Assembly (NCBI GenBank): GCA_963931655.1 | Contig: OZ007036.1 | Location: forward strand, 744,001 to 808,000 | DNA: 64,000 nt | Direction of reading: 5' to 3' | Source: Butyricicoccus_B sp017886875 | GTDB lineage: Bacteria; Bacillota; Clostridia; Oscillospirales; Butyricicoccaceae | Shown: positions 41,024-49,964 of the stretch, piece by piece | Numbering within the stretch: position 1 is the first letter of the stretch | How the letters are laid out: each line of letters opens with the position of its first letter | The notes under the pieces: model-generated | Told to the model about the DNA's origin: nothing | Seen by the model: the letters and a program-made list of their open reading frames with translations, nothing else | Databases searched by the model: none | Program-made: the position numbers and the translations under genes

Positions 41024-42796
41024 ATGCCAATTATAGGAATAGACCTTGGTACTACAAACAGTCTTGCAGCTGTATGGAAAGATGGAAGATGTGAACTTAT
41101 ACCAAATGCACTTGGTAAATTTTTAACTCCATCAGTTGTAAGTATAGATGATAATGGTGAAATATTAGTTGGTGAGGCGGCAAAAGAAAGGCTGATTTCT
41201 CACCCTGAATATACAGCAACAGGTTTTAAACGTTTTATGGGTAAAGATACTAAAATCATGCTTGGAAACCATAAATTCACACCAATAGAGCTTTCATCAT
41301 TTATTCTCCGCAAATTAAAACAAGATGCAGAAACATTTCTTAGTGAAGAAATAAATGAAGCTGTTATAAGTGTGCCTGCATATTTTGATGATAACGGAAG
41401 AAATGCAACTAAAATTGCAGGTGAACTTGCAGGTTTTAAAGTTGAAAGAATAATAAATGAACCAAGTGCCGCTGCTCTTGCTTACCACAAAGAACATGAT
41501 ATGAGTTTCCTTGTAATAGATTTTGGCGGCGGTACACTTGATGTATCTGTAGTTGATGCATTTTCAAATGTTATAGAAATAGTTGCAGTTTCTGGCGATA
41601 ATCATTTGGGCGGTGACGATTTTAATAATGCAATCGCTAATTATTTCTGCAAGCAAAATAACATTAAACCTGATACACTACCTAAAGAAACTATTGCAAG
41701 CCTTATAAGACAAGCAGAGCGTTGTAAAGTTACACTTTCTAAAACTGAACCTGTTATGATGGTATCCGAAATAGACGGAAAACAATGCTCTGCACTGCTT
41801 ACTAATCAAAAACTTGTAGAAATATGTGCCCCTTTACTTCGTAAAATGGAAAAACCTATTGCTCGTGCACTTAGGGACTGTAAAAGCACAATAGGAGAAG
41901 TTGATGATATTGTTATGGTTGGCGGTTCTTGTAATATGCCGCTTATACGTCAATATATAGAGCATATATTGGGTAAAAAACCGCTTTTTGATATAGATGC
42001 TGATAAAACTGTTGCAATCGGTACTGGTATTGCTGCTGCTATAAAAGAGCGTAAAAGCGATATCAAAGATACTTTACTTACAGATATTTGCCCTTTTACT
42101 CTTGGAGTTAATGTATTAAACTATGAAGACCCAACAAATGACTTATTCTCTCCTATTATAGAAAGAAACTCCACACTTCCAACAAGTCGTATGCGTACAT
42201 ATTACACTGTGCACGATAATCAATCACAAATGTTTATAGCAATCTATCAAGGCGAGAGTATGTATTGCAAAGACAATTTAAAACTTGGTGAAATTGAAAT
42301 TGACATTCCTCAAGCTCCAAAAGGTAAAGAATGTGCAGATATTCGCTTTACTTATGATATAAATGGTATTTTACAAGTTGAAATAACCTGTTGTTCTACT
42401 GGTAAAAAAGATGAGCTTATAATTTTAAACCCTAAGCTTTCATTAGGCAAAAAAGAGTTAAAATCTAAACTCAAAGAACTTGAAAGGTTTAAATTACTTC
42501 CTCGTGATGAGGAGGAAAATAAACTTATTTTAGCTACTGCTTCAAGGCTGTATGAGCAGTCAACTGGTCTTATAAGAGAACAAATTCATGAACATATAGA
42601 CTATTTTAATTTACTTTTACATGAAGGCAATGATGCAAAAATTCGCAGATATCGAAAGGATATAACCGAATTTTTCAACCAGATAGATGACGAATTAAAT
42701 TCAAATGATGATGAAATTTTGCAGGAATTTCGTGATAATTATGATGATACAGAGTTTTATGAAGATTTTCCAGATGATGGAGATGAAGAAGAATGA
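41024..42796 (+). CDS. hscC: Hsp70-family chaperone, HscC type
   Basis: The 590-residue protein has the Hsp70 ATPase signatures IGIDLGTTNSLAAVW, VISVPAYFDDNGRNATKIAGELAG, IINEPSAAALAYH, LVIDFGGGTLDVSVVD and VMVGGSCNMPLIR. The substrate-binding part is short and lacks a DnaK-like lid; the tail after 560 is strongly acidic. These traits and the coupled small J-protein gene fit HscC rather than DnaK. HscC chaperones are accessory and of poorly known substrate range. AAAGGGGGC precedes the ATG. Confidence 0.88.
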   Translation: MPIIGIDLGTTNSLAAVWKDGRCELIPNALGKFLTPSVVSIDDNGEILVGEAAKERLISHPEYTATGFKRFMGKDTKIMLGNHKFTPIELSSFILRKLKQDAETFLSEEINEAVISVPAYFDDNGRNATKIAGELAGFKVERIINEPSAAALAYHKEHDMSFLVIDFGGGTLDVSVVDAFSNVIEIVAVSGDNHLGGDDFNNAIANYFCKQNNIKPDTLPKETIASLIRQAERCKVTLSKTEPVMMVSEIDGKQCSALLTNQKLVEICAPLLRKMEKPIARALRDCKSTIGEVDDIVMVGGSCNMPLIRQYIEHILGKKPLFDIDADKTVAIGTGIAAAIKERKSDIKDTLLTDICPFTLGVNVLNYEDPTNDLFSPIIERNSTLPTSRMRTYYTVHDNQSQMFIAIYQGESMYCKDNLKLGEIEIDIPQAPKGKECADIRFTYDINGILQVEITCCSTGKKDELIILNPKLSLGKKELKSKLKELERFKLLPRDEEENKLILATASRLYEQSTGLIREQIHEHIDYFNLLLHEGNDAKIRRYRKDITEFFNQIDDELNSNDDEILQEFRDNYDDTEFYEDFPDDGDEEE

Positions 42797-43290
42797 ACCC
42801 ATGGACTATATTAGGCATTGAGCAAACATCAAAACTAGAAATTATAAAAAATGCATATGCAGAAAAGAGTAAAATCTATCACCCTGAGGACGCACCAGAA
42901 GAATTTCAAAAAATACATCAAGCTTATCGTGAAGCTATAAAACTTGCCAAAACAACTAAGGCTCAACAAAAAAAGCCTGAGCAAAAACGAATAAAACCGC
43001 CTATTCCACAATTTAAACGCTCATTTTATATACATAAACCTTATGATAACCCTGCTCGTGCTAAGTTTTATAAATCTGAATTTGATGAATATTCTGAAGG
43101 ACAACTTGAAAAATTTAAACGAGAAAACTGGCGTTTTCCAAAGTCATTTGAATATAAACCTCAAACTGATACTATTATATCTATTGGTAAGATACCAATA
43201 AAAGGAGCTAAAAAAAATAAAGGTGAACTTAATTTTACTTCATTAGAAAATAATGATTTAACTATTTCATCTGATGAATTTATCTTATAA
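42793..43290 (+). CDS. J-domain protein partner of HscC, with HPE in place of HPD
   Basis: The 165-residue protein overlaps hscC by four bases. Residues 1-55 form a J-domain-like hairpin (MNPWTILGIEQTSKLEIIKN, EEFQKIHQAYREAIKLA), but the HPD tripeptide essential in DnaJ reads H30-P31-E32, followed by Asp33. The rest (60-165) is basic and Pro/Lys rich with no recognised domain. J-proteins of HscC-type systems in E. coli (DjlB, DjlC) are similarly divergent, so this is probably a dedicated co-chaperone. Confidence 0.75.
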   Translation: MNPWTILGIEQTSKLEIIKNAYAEKSKIYHPEDAPEEFQKIHQAYREAIKLAKTTKAQQKKPEQKRIKPPIPQFKRSFYIHKPYDNPARAKFYKSEFDEYSEGQLEKFKRENWRFPKSFEYKPQTDTIISIGKIPIKGAKKNKGELNFTSLENNDLTISSDEFIL

Positions 43291-43296
43291 CATGAT

Positions 43297-43330
43297 AAAA
43301 GGACTGCATTTTAAAATGCAGTCCTTTTTT
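43297..43330. terminator. Bidirectional terminator between J-protein and collagen-like genes
   Basis: AAAAGGACTGCATTTT is followed directly by its complement, ending TTTTTT; a perfect 16-bp palindrome between convergent genes. Confidence 0.9.
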
Positions 43331-43331
43331 A

Positions 43332-44582
43332 TTAGCATTGTGCTACTTGATAAATACTTAAACCTACATTTGTATAAGTGAATTTACTTGCATCACCTAC
43401 AACTTTTATAGTAGTTGGTAAATTATCAACCTTGATAGGTGTTGTAAATGCAATGTTAGTAACACCTGATGGACATGGGAAAACATGCACAGCAGCCGCA
43501 CCACCAACTGGTACATCATCTTGATTTATAGTGATAGTAAGAGTTAATGGATAAGGTTCACCTGCTATAGGTGTAAAATCTCCATGAAATTCAACCGAAT
43601 ATATACCTGTTTCAGATATTATAAATTCTGAGCTTGGAGTTTCATGTGAAATAGCATCACCAACAACAACACTATTATTATCAAAAATCAAATCAGTGTT
43701 ATTAGTTCCAAATTGACTTGGTGTAGAATATGCAGATAATAACTGTATATTCATGCAACCAGTAGCACCAGTATCACCTTTAGGAATAGTAAAATCAAAT
43801 ACAGCTGCATCTGGTGTACCACTATTTGTAACAAATGCTTCTGTTCCTGCTTCACCAGTTGTTACTGTTCCCACACTAACTGTTGCAGGTGTACCGTCTG
43901 TACCCGCAGTACCTGCAGGACCAGTTGCTCCCCTTGGTCCTGTTGCACCTGTAGCACCAGTTGCACCTGTAGCTCCAGTCGGTCCGGTTGGTCCAGTTGG
44001 TCCAGTTACTCCTGTTGGTCCGGTTACGCCTGTTGGTCCGGTCACGCCCGTTGGTCCAGCCACACCTGTTGGTCCGGTCACGCCGGTTGGTCCGGTTACG
44101 CCCGTTGGTCCGGTCACGCCCGTTGGTCCTGTTACGCCGGTTGGTCCGGTTACTCCTGTTGGTCCGGTTACGCCTGTTGGTCCGGTTACGCCCGTTGGTC
44201 CAGTCACGCCCGTTGGTCCTGTCACGCCTGTTGGTCCTGTCACGCCTGTTGGTCCTGTCACGCCTGTTGGTCCCGTTACGCCCGTTGGTCCGGTCACGCC
44301 GGTTGGTCCCGTTACGCCGGTTGGTCCAGTTGCTCCCGTTGGTCCTATTCCGGCTGGTCCGGTTGCTCCTGTTGCACCAGTCGCTCCAGTTGCACCTGTA
44401 GCACCTCTACAGCCACAACAACCCATAGGCCCAGTTGCTCCCCTGTCGCCTTTTGGTCCTCTTGGGCCTGTTGCTCCAGTAGGACCTTGGCAGCAGCATG
44501 AACAGCTATCATTTTCACCACAAATTCTGTTTATTAAATCTTCAGGTGGATAACACCCACCAAAATGATTATAATCATTCAT
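43332..44582 (-). CDS. Collagen-like (G-x-T repeat) surface protein, BclA type
   Basis: The protein has 416 residues from ATG at 44582, 10 bases after GGAGG (an upstream ATG at 44642 has no ribosome site). A short N-terminal domain with a CSCCCQG Cys cluster leads into about 175 residues of Gly-x-y triplets, mostly GPTGVT. A globular C-terminal domain (about 280-416, IQLLSAYSTPSQFGTNNTDL to YTNVGLSIYQVAQC) resembles the C1q/TNF-like tip of exosporium BclA proteins. Thr in the y position is typical for O-glycosylation. The adjacent upstream glycosyltransferase and the sporulation genes in this window suggest a glycosylated spore-surface filament. Confidence 0.85.
   Translation of the reverse strand: MNDYNHFGGCYPPEDLINRICGENDSCSCCCQGPTGATGPRGPKGDRGATGPMGCCGCRGATGATGATGATGATGPAGIGPTGATGPTGVTGPTGVTGPTGVTGPTGVTGPTGVTGPTGVTGPTGVTGPTGVTGPTGVTGPTGVTGPTGVTGPTGVTGPTGVTGPTGVTGPTGVAGPTGVTGPTGVTGPTGVTGPTGPTGPTGATGATGATGATGPRGATGPAGTAGTDGTPATVSVGTVTTGEAGTEAFVTNSGTPDAAVFDFTIPKGDTGATGCMNIQLLSAYSTPSQFGTNNTDLIFDNNSVVVGDAISHETPSSEFIISETGIYSVEFHGDFTPIAGEPYPLTLTITINQDDVPVGGAAAVHVFPCPSGVTNIAFTTPIKVDNLPTTIKVVGDASKFTYTNVGLSIYQVAQC
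43999..44322 (-). repeat. 18-bp minisatellite, 18 copies (GPTGVT codons)
   Basis: Eighteen tandem 18-bp units lie inside the collagen-like gene; on the + strand the unit reads GGTCCGGTTACGCCYGTT with third-base variation. One unit encodes GPTGVA. Variation falls at silent positions, so the protein repeat is under selection while the length can change by slippage or recombination. Confidence 0.92.
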
Positions 44583-44644
44583 AATTTTGTATCCTCCTAA
44601 ACAGATTGCCGAATATTTCATTCGGTAATATATATTATGCAAAA

Positions 44645-45682
44645 CTATTTTAAACTGTTAAAATATTTTCTGTTAAATATAACTGCTTCTGAGTCTGGTT
44701 TAAATACTCCTGCCCTTTCATTCCAATAATTAGCACTTTTTTTGTCACCTAATTTATCATAACAAACGCATAAACCTATACAAGGTAAATAACCATAACA
44801 ATCTAATGATATAAAACCTCCATTTTGTGTGTCAGGTATACATTTATATGCGGTTTCATACCAAAATTTAGCTTGATTATATTTGTTGAGTTTTATATAT
44901 ATCATTGCTAAATCACAACAGGTTTCTGCTCTTGGAATATCTAATTCTAAAGATTTAATTAAAAGTTCTTTTGCCTTATTAAATTCAGATTTACAAATAT
45001 AGCATGATGCCAAATTTCTATAAGCTTCTAATTTATTTTCTAGCCATGCATTTTTATCTTCCAGAAATATTTCAAACATTTTAATCGCTTTGTCTATATA
45101 TCCATGAGTTAAAAGCTCTCTTGCATAATAAAATTTGCCTCTTGTATCAAGTTTATCTTCATTTTTTTCATATATTTTTAAATTTCTATCGCTATTATTT
45201 TTAATTTTATGATGTTCTATTACAGCATCTAAATATATAATTTTTCCGCTTGGCTGTATACATTCATGTACTGCACCTTGCCAAACAAATCCTTTTTCTC
45301 TTTTTAATATTCGCTCTCTATAATAAATAAAATTATCATTTAGTTTATATGGTAACATTACAACATCAGCATTATTATCATTTTGCTGTTTCCAATTCAT
45401 AAGCTTTTTAAGCGTTTTATCAGGCACAATATCATCAGCATCAAGCCACATTATATAATCGCAATTTGCTTTTGAAAAAGAGAAATTTCTAGCTTTTGAA
45501 AAATCATCACACCATTCAAAATCATAGACATTTGCATATTTTTCGCAGATTTCTTTCGTTTTATCGGTTGAACCTGTGTCAATAATTATTATTTCATCGA
45601 CAAATTTATAAATACTTTCAAGGCATCTTTCAATAACTGCCTGTTCATTTTTTACTATCATACAAAGACTAATAGAAACCAT
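44645..45682 (-). CDS. Family 2 glycosyltransferase with tetratricopeptide repeats
   Basis: The 345-residue protein has a GT-A domain at 1-170 (ISLCMIVKNEQAVIERCLES, IIIIDTGSTDKTKEI, metal/nucleotide motif WLDADDIVPD at about 80-89). The second half has TPR-like helices (about 185-320: RELLTHGYIDKAIKMFEIFL, NLASCYICKSEFNKAKELL). This GT2-TPR type is known for modifying proteins. It lies 62 bases upstream of the Thr-rich collagen-like gene on the same strand, so attaching sugars to that protein is the best guess. Confidence 0.83.
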   Translation of the reverse strand: MVSISLCMIVKNEQAVIERCLESIYKFVDEIIIIDTGSTDKTKEICEKYANVYDFEWCDDFSKARNFSFSKANCDYIMWLDADDIVPDKTLKKLMNWKQQNDNNADVVMLPYKLNDNFIYYRERILKREKGFVWQGAVHECIQPSGKIIYLDAVIEHHKIKNNSDRNLKIYEKNEDKLDTRGKFYYARELLTHGYIDKAIKMFEIFLEDKNAWLENKLEAYRNLASCYICKSEFNKAKELLIKSLELDIPRAETCCDLAMIYIKLNKYNQAKFWYETAYKCIPDTQNGGFISLDCYGYLPCIGLCVCYDKLGDKKSANYWNERAGVFKPDSEAVIFNRKYFNSLK

Positions 45683-45831
45683 TTTAACACCTCACTTGGC
45701 TTTTATTATCAATATATGCAATATTTATTTTATATGATAAATAATCTTGTGAAGTTTTTAGCTTTTCATAGCATTAAATGACTGATATAATTGTAAAGTT
45801 ATTGTGAAATATAAATTTAGGGGGAGTAAAT

Positions 45832-47163
45832 ATGAAAGATTTAACTAAAGGCTCACCGTTATCTCTTATACTGTTTTTTGCTGCACCGATTTTACTTGGA
45901 AATATGTTTCAACTGCTATATAATATGGCAGATACACGAATTGTAGGAACTTTTCTAGGTGAAACTGCACTTGCAGCAGTAGGTGCAACAGGTTCGGTAA
46001 ATAATTTACTTGTTGGACTTATTATAGGTATGACAAATGGTTTTGCAATACTAACCGCAAGAAGATACGGTGCAAAAGATAGAGATGGTGTAAGGAAATC
46101 CATAGGCTCTATATTTATTTTAGCTTTTATTACAGCTATAATAATAACAATAGTTGGGCTTTTATGCCTTGAGCCTCTTTTAAAGCTGCTTAATACACCA
46201 GATGATTTAATAAATACATCTATTAAATATTTTAGAGTTATTTTACTTGGTACAACTGTAACAATGTTTTACAATGTGTGTGCAACTGTGCTTCGAGCAG
46301 TTGGCGACTCGTTGACTCCGCTACTTTTCTTAATGTTATCCACATTTTTAAATGTAATCTTGGATTTAATTTTTGTTGTTCCACTTGGTCTAGGTGTTGA
46401 AGGTGCTGCACTTGCAACCGTTTTAGCACAACTTATATCTGTTATCCTGTGTCTATATGTAATGTATAGCCGTTTTTATGATTTATGGCCAACCCGCTCT
46501 GATTTCCGTTTAGAATTATCTGTTGCAAGTCAGCTTTATGGTACAGGTATCTCTATGGCTATGATGTATTGTTTAGTAAATGCTGGCTCAGTTATCTTAC
46601 AAGGTTCAATAAATACTTTTGGTCAAGATATAATAATTGCACATACAGCAGCTCGCAGACTAACAGAATTATTTATGATGGTATTTTCTGCTCTTGGTGC
46701 TACAATGGCTACATTTACAAGCCAAAACTTTGGTGCAAGAAAACCTCATAGAATAAGGCAAGGCTTAAAAATATCATTTTGTATTTCACTTGGTGTATGG
46801 GTTATTATTGTTTTAGTTACATATACAGTATCACCATATTTAGTTTATCTGGTAACAGGTACTAAAACCGAGAATATAATAAATACTGCTGTACTTTATC
46901 TAAAAGTGGATACACTTTTATATTGGGTTACAGCGGGTATAACAATTTTAAGAAATTCACTTCAAGGTGTGGGAGACAAAAGAACTCCTCTTATCTCAAG
47001 CACAATAGAGCTTTTGGGTAAAATAGCTGTTGTTATTTTACTTACACCAAAATTAGGCTATTTTGGTATAATTCTTGCAGAGCCTATTGTTTGGGTGCTT
47101 ATGGTAATACCGCTTATAGTTCAGGTACTTAGAAATCCAAATTACAAAGATATAAAAGCTTAA
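45832..47163 (+). CDS. MATE-family efflux transporter
   Basis: The 443-residue protein has 12 predicted helices and starts behind AGGGGGAG. Typical features are PLSLILFFAAPILLGNMFQLLYNMADTRIVG (given as ILLGNMFQLLYNMADTRIVG), ATGSVNNLLVGLIIGMTNGF and the internal pseudo-repeat FMMVFSALGATMATFTSQNFGARK. MATE proteins export drugs or metabolites with sodium or protons; the substrate is not predictable. Ends at a bidirectional terminator shared with the IclR gene. Confidence 0.88.
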   Translation: MKDLTKGSPLSLILFFAAPILLGNMFQLLYNMADTRIVGTFLGETALAAVGATGSVNNLLVGLIIGMTNGFAILTARRYGAKDRDGVRKSIGSIFILAFITAIIITIVGLLCLEPLLKLLNTPDDLINTSIKYFRVILLGTTVTMFYNVCATVLRAVGDSLTPLLFLMLSTFLNVILDLIFVVPLGLGVEGAALATVLAQLISVILCLYVMYSRFYDLWPTRSDFRLELSVASQLYGTGISMAMMYCLVNAGSVILQGSINTFGQDIIIAHTAARRLTELFMMVFSALGATMATFTSQNFGARKPHRIRQGLKISFCISLGVWVIIVLVTYTVSPYLVYLVTGTKTENIINTAVLYLKVDTLLYWVTAGITILRNSLQGVGDKRTPLISSTIELLGKIAVVILLTPKLGYFGIILAEPIVWVLMVIPLIVQVLRNPNYKDIKA

Positions 47164-47169
47164 AAATTT

Positions 47170-47201
47170 AGGGTATTTTCTCTTTTATGAGAAAATACCC
47201 T
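47170..47201. terminator. Bidirectional terminator between MATE and IclR genes
   Basis: AGGGTATTTTCTC pairs with GAGAAAATACCCT around six bases, between convergent genes. Confidence 0.88.
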
Positions 47202-47211
47202 TATATTTTAC

Positions 47212-47973
47212 TTATCCTCCGAGCATACTTGCTATTATATCACGCTCTTCTAAAAGCGGAATTTTAAGCTGCTCAATACGCTCATCAGTCATACGGCTCA
47301 GTGGTGCGGAAATTGATAAAGCATAATTTGCCTTACCGCTATAATCCTTTATTGCAACAGCAATACATCTAATATCAAGTTCATTTTCTTGATTGTCAAG
47401 TGAATAACCAAGCTTTCTTATTTTAGCAATCTCTCTAAAAAATTGGTTTTCATCTACAATAGTGTATGGTGTAAGCTTTTGTATATCGCTTTGCTCCCAT
47501 AGTTTTTTTACTTCTTCTTCTGACCAAGTTGCAAGCATTGCCTTACCAACACCAGTGCAGTAAAGCGGTCTACGCATACCAATACGGGAAACCATTCGCA
47601 TACCGCCTGTATGACCTTCTACTTTATGAATGTAAACGATATCATTTTCATCTCGCATAACCAAATGCACAGTTTCGCCTGTTTGTTTAACAAGTCTTTC
47701 CATAGGTGCTCTTGCTCTGTCTATTACGTCCATATTGTCGGTTATATATCCGCCAAGCTCACAAATGTGCATACCTGCATGATAAATACTTGTATCTGTA
47801 TCTTTTTGAACATATCCACGATTACACATTGTCGCTAGCAGTCTATGTACAGTGCTTTTATGAAGCCCCGTTTGACTGCTTAAAGCACCAATAGATAAAC
47901 CATTCCTGCTTTTACATAAAAGCTCTAATATATCAAATGCTCTTTCGAGTGATTGCACATAAGTTTCTGCCAT
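47212..47973 (-). CDS. kdgR: IclR-family transcriptional regulator (KdgR-like)
   Basis: The 253-residue protein has an N-terminal winged helix (YVQSLERAFDILELL, LSIGALSSQTGLHKSTVHRLLATMCNRGYV cut as LSSQTGLHKSTVHRLL) and the IclR effector domain with GKAMLATWSEEEV, RKLGYSLDNQENELDIRCIAV and ALSISAPLSRM. It is divergent from eda and kdgK. Both promoters share a 27-base inverted motif (47987-48012 and 48124-48150), consistent with autoregulated repression released by 2-keto-3-deoxygluconate. Confidence 0.85.
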   Translation of the reverse strand: MAETYVQSLERAFDILELLCKSRNGLSIGALSSQTGLHKSTVHRLLATMCNRGYVQKDTDTSIYHAGMHICELGGYITDNMDVIDRARAPMERLVKQTGETVHLVMRDENDIVYIHKVEGHTGGMRMVSRIGMRRPLYCTGVGKAMLATWSEEEVKKLWEQSDIQKLTPYTIVDENQFFREIAKIRKLGYSLDNQENELDIRCIAVAIKDYSGKANYALSISAPLSRMTDERIEQLKIPLLEERDIIASMLGG

Positions 47974-47986
47974 TTGCTCTCCTCCT

Positions 47987-48040
47987 GTTTCATATTATAA
48001 AACCTTGTTTCATTTTAATATAGTTTACACAAAAATTCAA
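47987..48040 (-). promoter_or_regulatory. kdgR promoter with IclR-type operator
   Basis: On the minus strand TTGAAT (48040-48035) and TAAAAT (48017-48012) are 17 bases apart. Overlapping and following them are two TGAAAC half-sites whose starts are 20 bases apart (48012-48007 and 47992-47987). Confidence 0.7.
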
Positions 48041-48074
48041 GATATTTTTTTTACAGATTGTTTTGTATTTTCTC

Positions 48075-48150
48075 TTGCATTTTTTACAAAAGACTTTATA
48101 ATAATCTACATAAGATATGTTTTGTGAAACACTATTCCATATTATGAAAC
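48075..48150 (+). promoter_or_regulatory. eda-kdgK promoter with IclR-type operator
   Basis: TTGCAT (48075-48080) and TATAAT (48097-48102) are 16 bases apart. Two TGAAAC half-sites (48125-48130, 48145-48150), again 20 bases apart, lie between the start of transcription and the ribosome site. The block matches the kdgR-side block in reverse orientation (TGAAACA-n3-TT-n2-ATA-n-TATGAAAC). Confidence 0.72.
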
Positions 48151-48165
48151 GAAAGGCGATTGATT

Positions 48166-48810
48166 ATGAACAAGCTTACTGAGCAGATTTCTTCTATTGG
48201 TGTTGTTCCTGTTATTAAATTAAATAACCCTGAGCGTGACGCAGCTAACCTTGCAAAGGCACTTTGTGCTGGCGGCATTCCAGCAGCAGAGGTTACCTTC
48301 CGTTCAGCAGGTGCTGACAAAGCTATGGCTACTATGCTTGAAACTTGCCCTGATATGCTCGTCGGTGCTGGTACTGTACTAACTGTTGAGCAGGTTAAGC
48401 AGGCTCATGCGGCTGGTGCTAAGTTTATTGTATCCCCTGGTTTTGACGCTAAAATTGTTGAGGCTACTTTAGCTCTTGATATGCTTCCACTTCCAGGTTG
48501 TACTACTGCTACTGCTATACAGATGGCTTTAGCTTATGACCTTGAAGTTCTTAAATTCTTCCCAGCAGCTCAATCTGGTGGTCTTTCTATGATTGAAGCT
48601 CTACATGCTCCATTCTCTATGGTTAAGTTTATGCCAACTGGCGGTATCTCTCTGAGCAACCTTGCTGAATTTATCGCTTCCCCTGCTATCGTTGCTTGTG
48701 GTGGCACTTATATGGTTAAGGACGCTCTTATTGAAGGCGGTAAGTGGGACGAAATCACCGACCTTTGTAAAAAGTCTGTTGACATCGTTAAGGCTGCTCG
48801 CAACGGCTAA
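48166..48810 (+). CDS. eda: KDPG/KHG aldolase
   Basis: The protein has 214 residues from ATG at 48166 behind GAAAGGCG. Class I aldolase motifs: VVPVIKLNNPERDAANLAKAL, GGIPAAEVTFRSAGADKA (Glu of the active site), GAGTVLTVEQVKQAHAAGA, FIVSPGFD, PLPGCTTATAIQMAL and LKFFPAAQSGG (Schiff-base Lys in KFFP). It cleaves 2-keto-3-deoxy-6-phosphogluconate to pyruvate and glyceraldehyde 3-phosphate. With the kinase that follows it completes uronate or gluconate breakdown. Confidence 0.95.
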   Translation: MNKLTEQISSIGVVPVIKLNNPERDAANLAKALCAGGIPAAEVTFRSAGADKAMATMLETCPDMLVGAGTVLTVEQVKQAHAAGAKFIVSPGFDAKIVEATLALDMLPLPGCTTATAIQMALAYDLEVLKFFPAAQSGGLSMIEALHAPFSMVKFMPTGGISLSNLAEFIASPAIVACGGTYMVKDALIEGGKWDEITDLCKKSVDIVKAARNG

Positions 48811-48856
48811 TAATATTATTTTTCTTATATTTTTATCACGCTTGGAGGCGTAAATT

Positions 48857-49879
48857 ATGAAAAAAGTTGTAACATTTGGCGAAATCATGCTTCGCCTTGC
48901 TCCTAATGGCTATTATCGTTTCTTTCAAGATGACCAGCTTCAAGCTACATTTGGTGGTGGCGAAGCTAACGTTGCTGTTTCACTCGCAAACTATGGCTTA
49001 GATGCTTCTTTTGTAACTAAACTACCTAGCCATGCAATCGGTCAGTCTGCTGTTAACTCCCTACGTAAGTACGGTGTTGACACTTCTAAGATTGTTCGTG
49101 GTGGTGACCGTGTAGGTATCTACTTCCTAGAAAAAGGTGCTTCTCAGCGTGGTTCTGTATGTATTTATGACCGTGCTCATTCTGCAATCGCAGAAGCTCA
49201 GCCTTCTGAGTTTGATTGGGATAGCATTTTTGAAGGTGCTGATTGGTTCCACTTTACTGGTATTACTCCAGCTCTTGGTGCAAACATGGTTGAAACTTGC
49301 CGTCAGGCTTGTATCGCTGCTAAAAAGCATGGTGTAAAAATTTCTTGTGACCTTAACTATCGTGGCAAACTTTGGACTCGTGCAGAAGCTCAAGCTGCTA
49401 TGACTGATTTATGCCAATATGTTGATGTTTGTATCTCTAATGAAGAAGATGCAAAAGATGTATTTGGTATTGAAGCTGAAAACACCGATATTTATGGTGG
49501 TAAACTAAACAAAGATGGCTATAAGAGTGTTGCAAAGCAGCTTGCTGACAAGTTCGGCTTTGAAAAGGTTGCTATTACACTTCGTACATCTATTTCCGCA
49601 AATGATAACGATTGGGCTGCTATGCTGTATGATGGTGAAAATTACTGTTTCTCTAAAGAATATCATCTGCATATCGTTGACCGTGTAGGCGGCGGCGACT
49701 CTTTCTGCGGCGGTCTGATTTATGCTCTGCTCAGCGGCAAGGATAGCCAGCAGGCTATTGAATTTGCTGTTGCAGCATCTGCATTAAAACATTCTATCGA
49801 GGGCGATTACAATATGGTAACCGTTTCTGAGGTAGAAAAACTAGCTGGTGGCGACGGTTCTGGTCGTGTACAGCGATAA
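48857..49879 (+). CDS. kdgK: 2-keto-3-deoxygluconate kinase (PfkB family)
   Basis: The 340-residue ribokinase-fold enzyme has VTFGEIMLRLAPNGYYRF, FGGGEANVAVSLANYGL, the phosphate-binding end DRVGGGDSFCGGLIYALL (catalytic Asp in GGGD) and VSCDLNYRGKLW. It phosphorylates KDG to KDPG, the substrate of Eda encoded 46 bases upstream. GGAGGCG precedes the start. Confidence 0.92.
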   Translation: MKKVVTFGEIMLRLAPNGYYRFFQDDQLQATFGGGEANVAVSLANYGLDASFVTKLPSHAIGQSAVNSLRKYGVDTSKIVRGGDRVGIYFLEKGASQRGSVCIYDRAHSAIAEAQPSEFDWDSIFEGADWFHFTGITPALGANMVETCRQACIAAKKHGVKISCDLNYRGKLWTRAEAQAAMTDLCQYVDVCISNEEDAKDVFGIEAENTDIYGGKLNKDGYKSVAKQLADKFGFEKVAITLRTSISANDNDWAAMLYDGENYCFSKEYHLHIVDRVGGGDSFCGGLIYALLSGKDSQQAIEFAVAASALKHSIEGDYNMVTVSEVEKLAGGDGSGRVQR

Positions 49880-49926
49880 TTAAATTTTGATATCCTCACC
49901 CCTCTTATTTTAAATCTCCTAATAGC

Positions 49927-49957
49927 AAAAAGCAGAAGGTAGCCACCTTCTGCTTTT
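49927..49957. terminator. Bidirectional terminator between kdgK and the chemoreceptor operon
   Basis: AAAAGCAGAAGGT pairs with ACCTTCTGCTTTT around a four-base loop. Confidence 0.9.
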
Positions 49958-49964
49958 CTGTTTT

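Noticed and set aside
43999..44322. Tandem array as a possible CRISPR
   Set aside because: Units are 18 bases, contiguous, without spacers and in frame with a collagen-like protein.
43753..44553. Long + strand reading frame of Pro-Val-Gly-Pro repeats opposite the collagen-like gene
   Set aside because: It is only the complement of the Gly-Pro-Thr minisatellite; there is no ribosome site and the collagen frame has a recognised N- and C-terminal domain.
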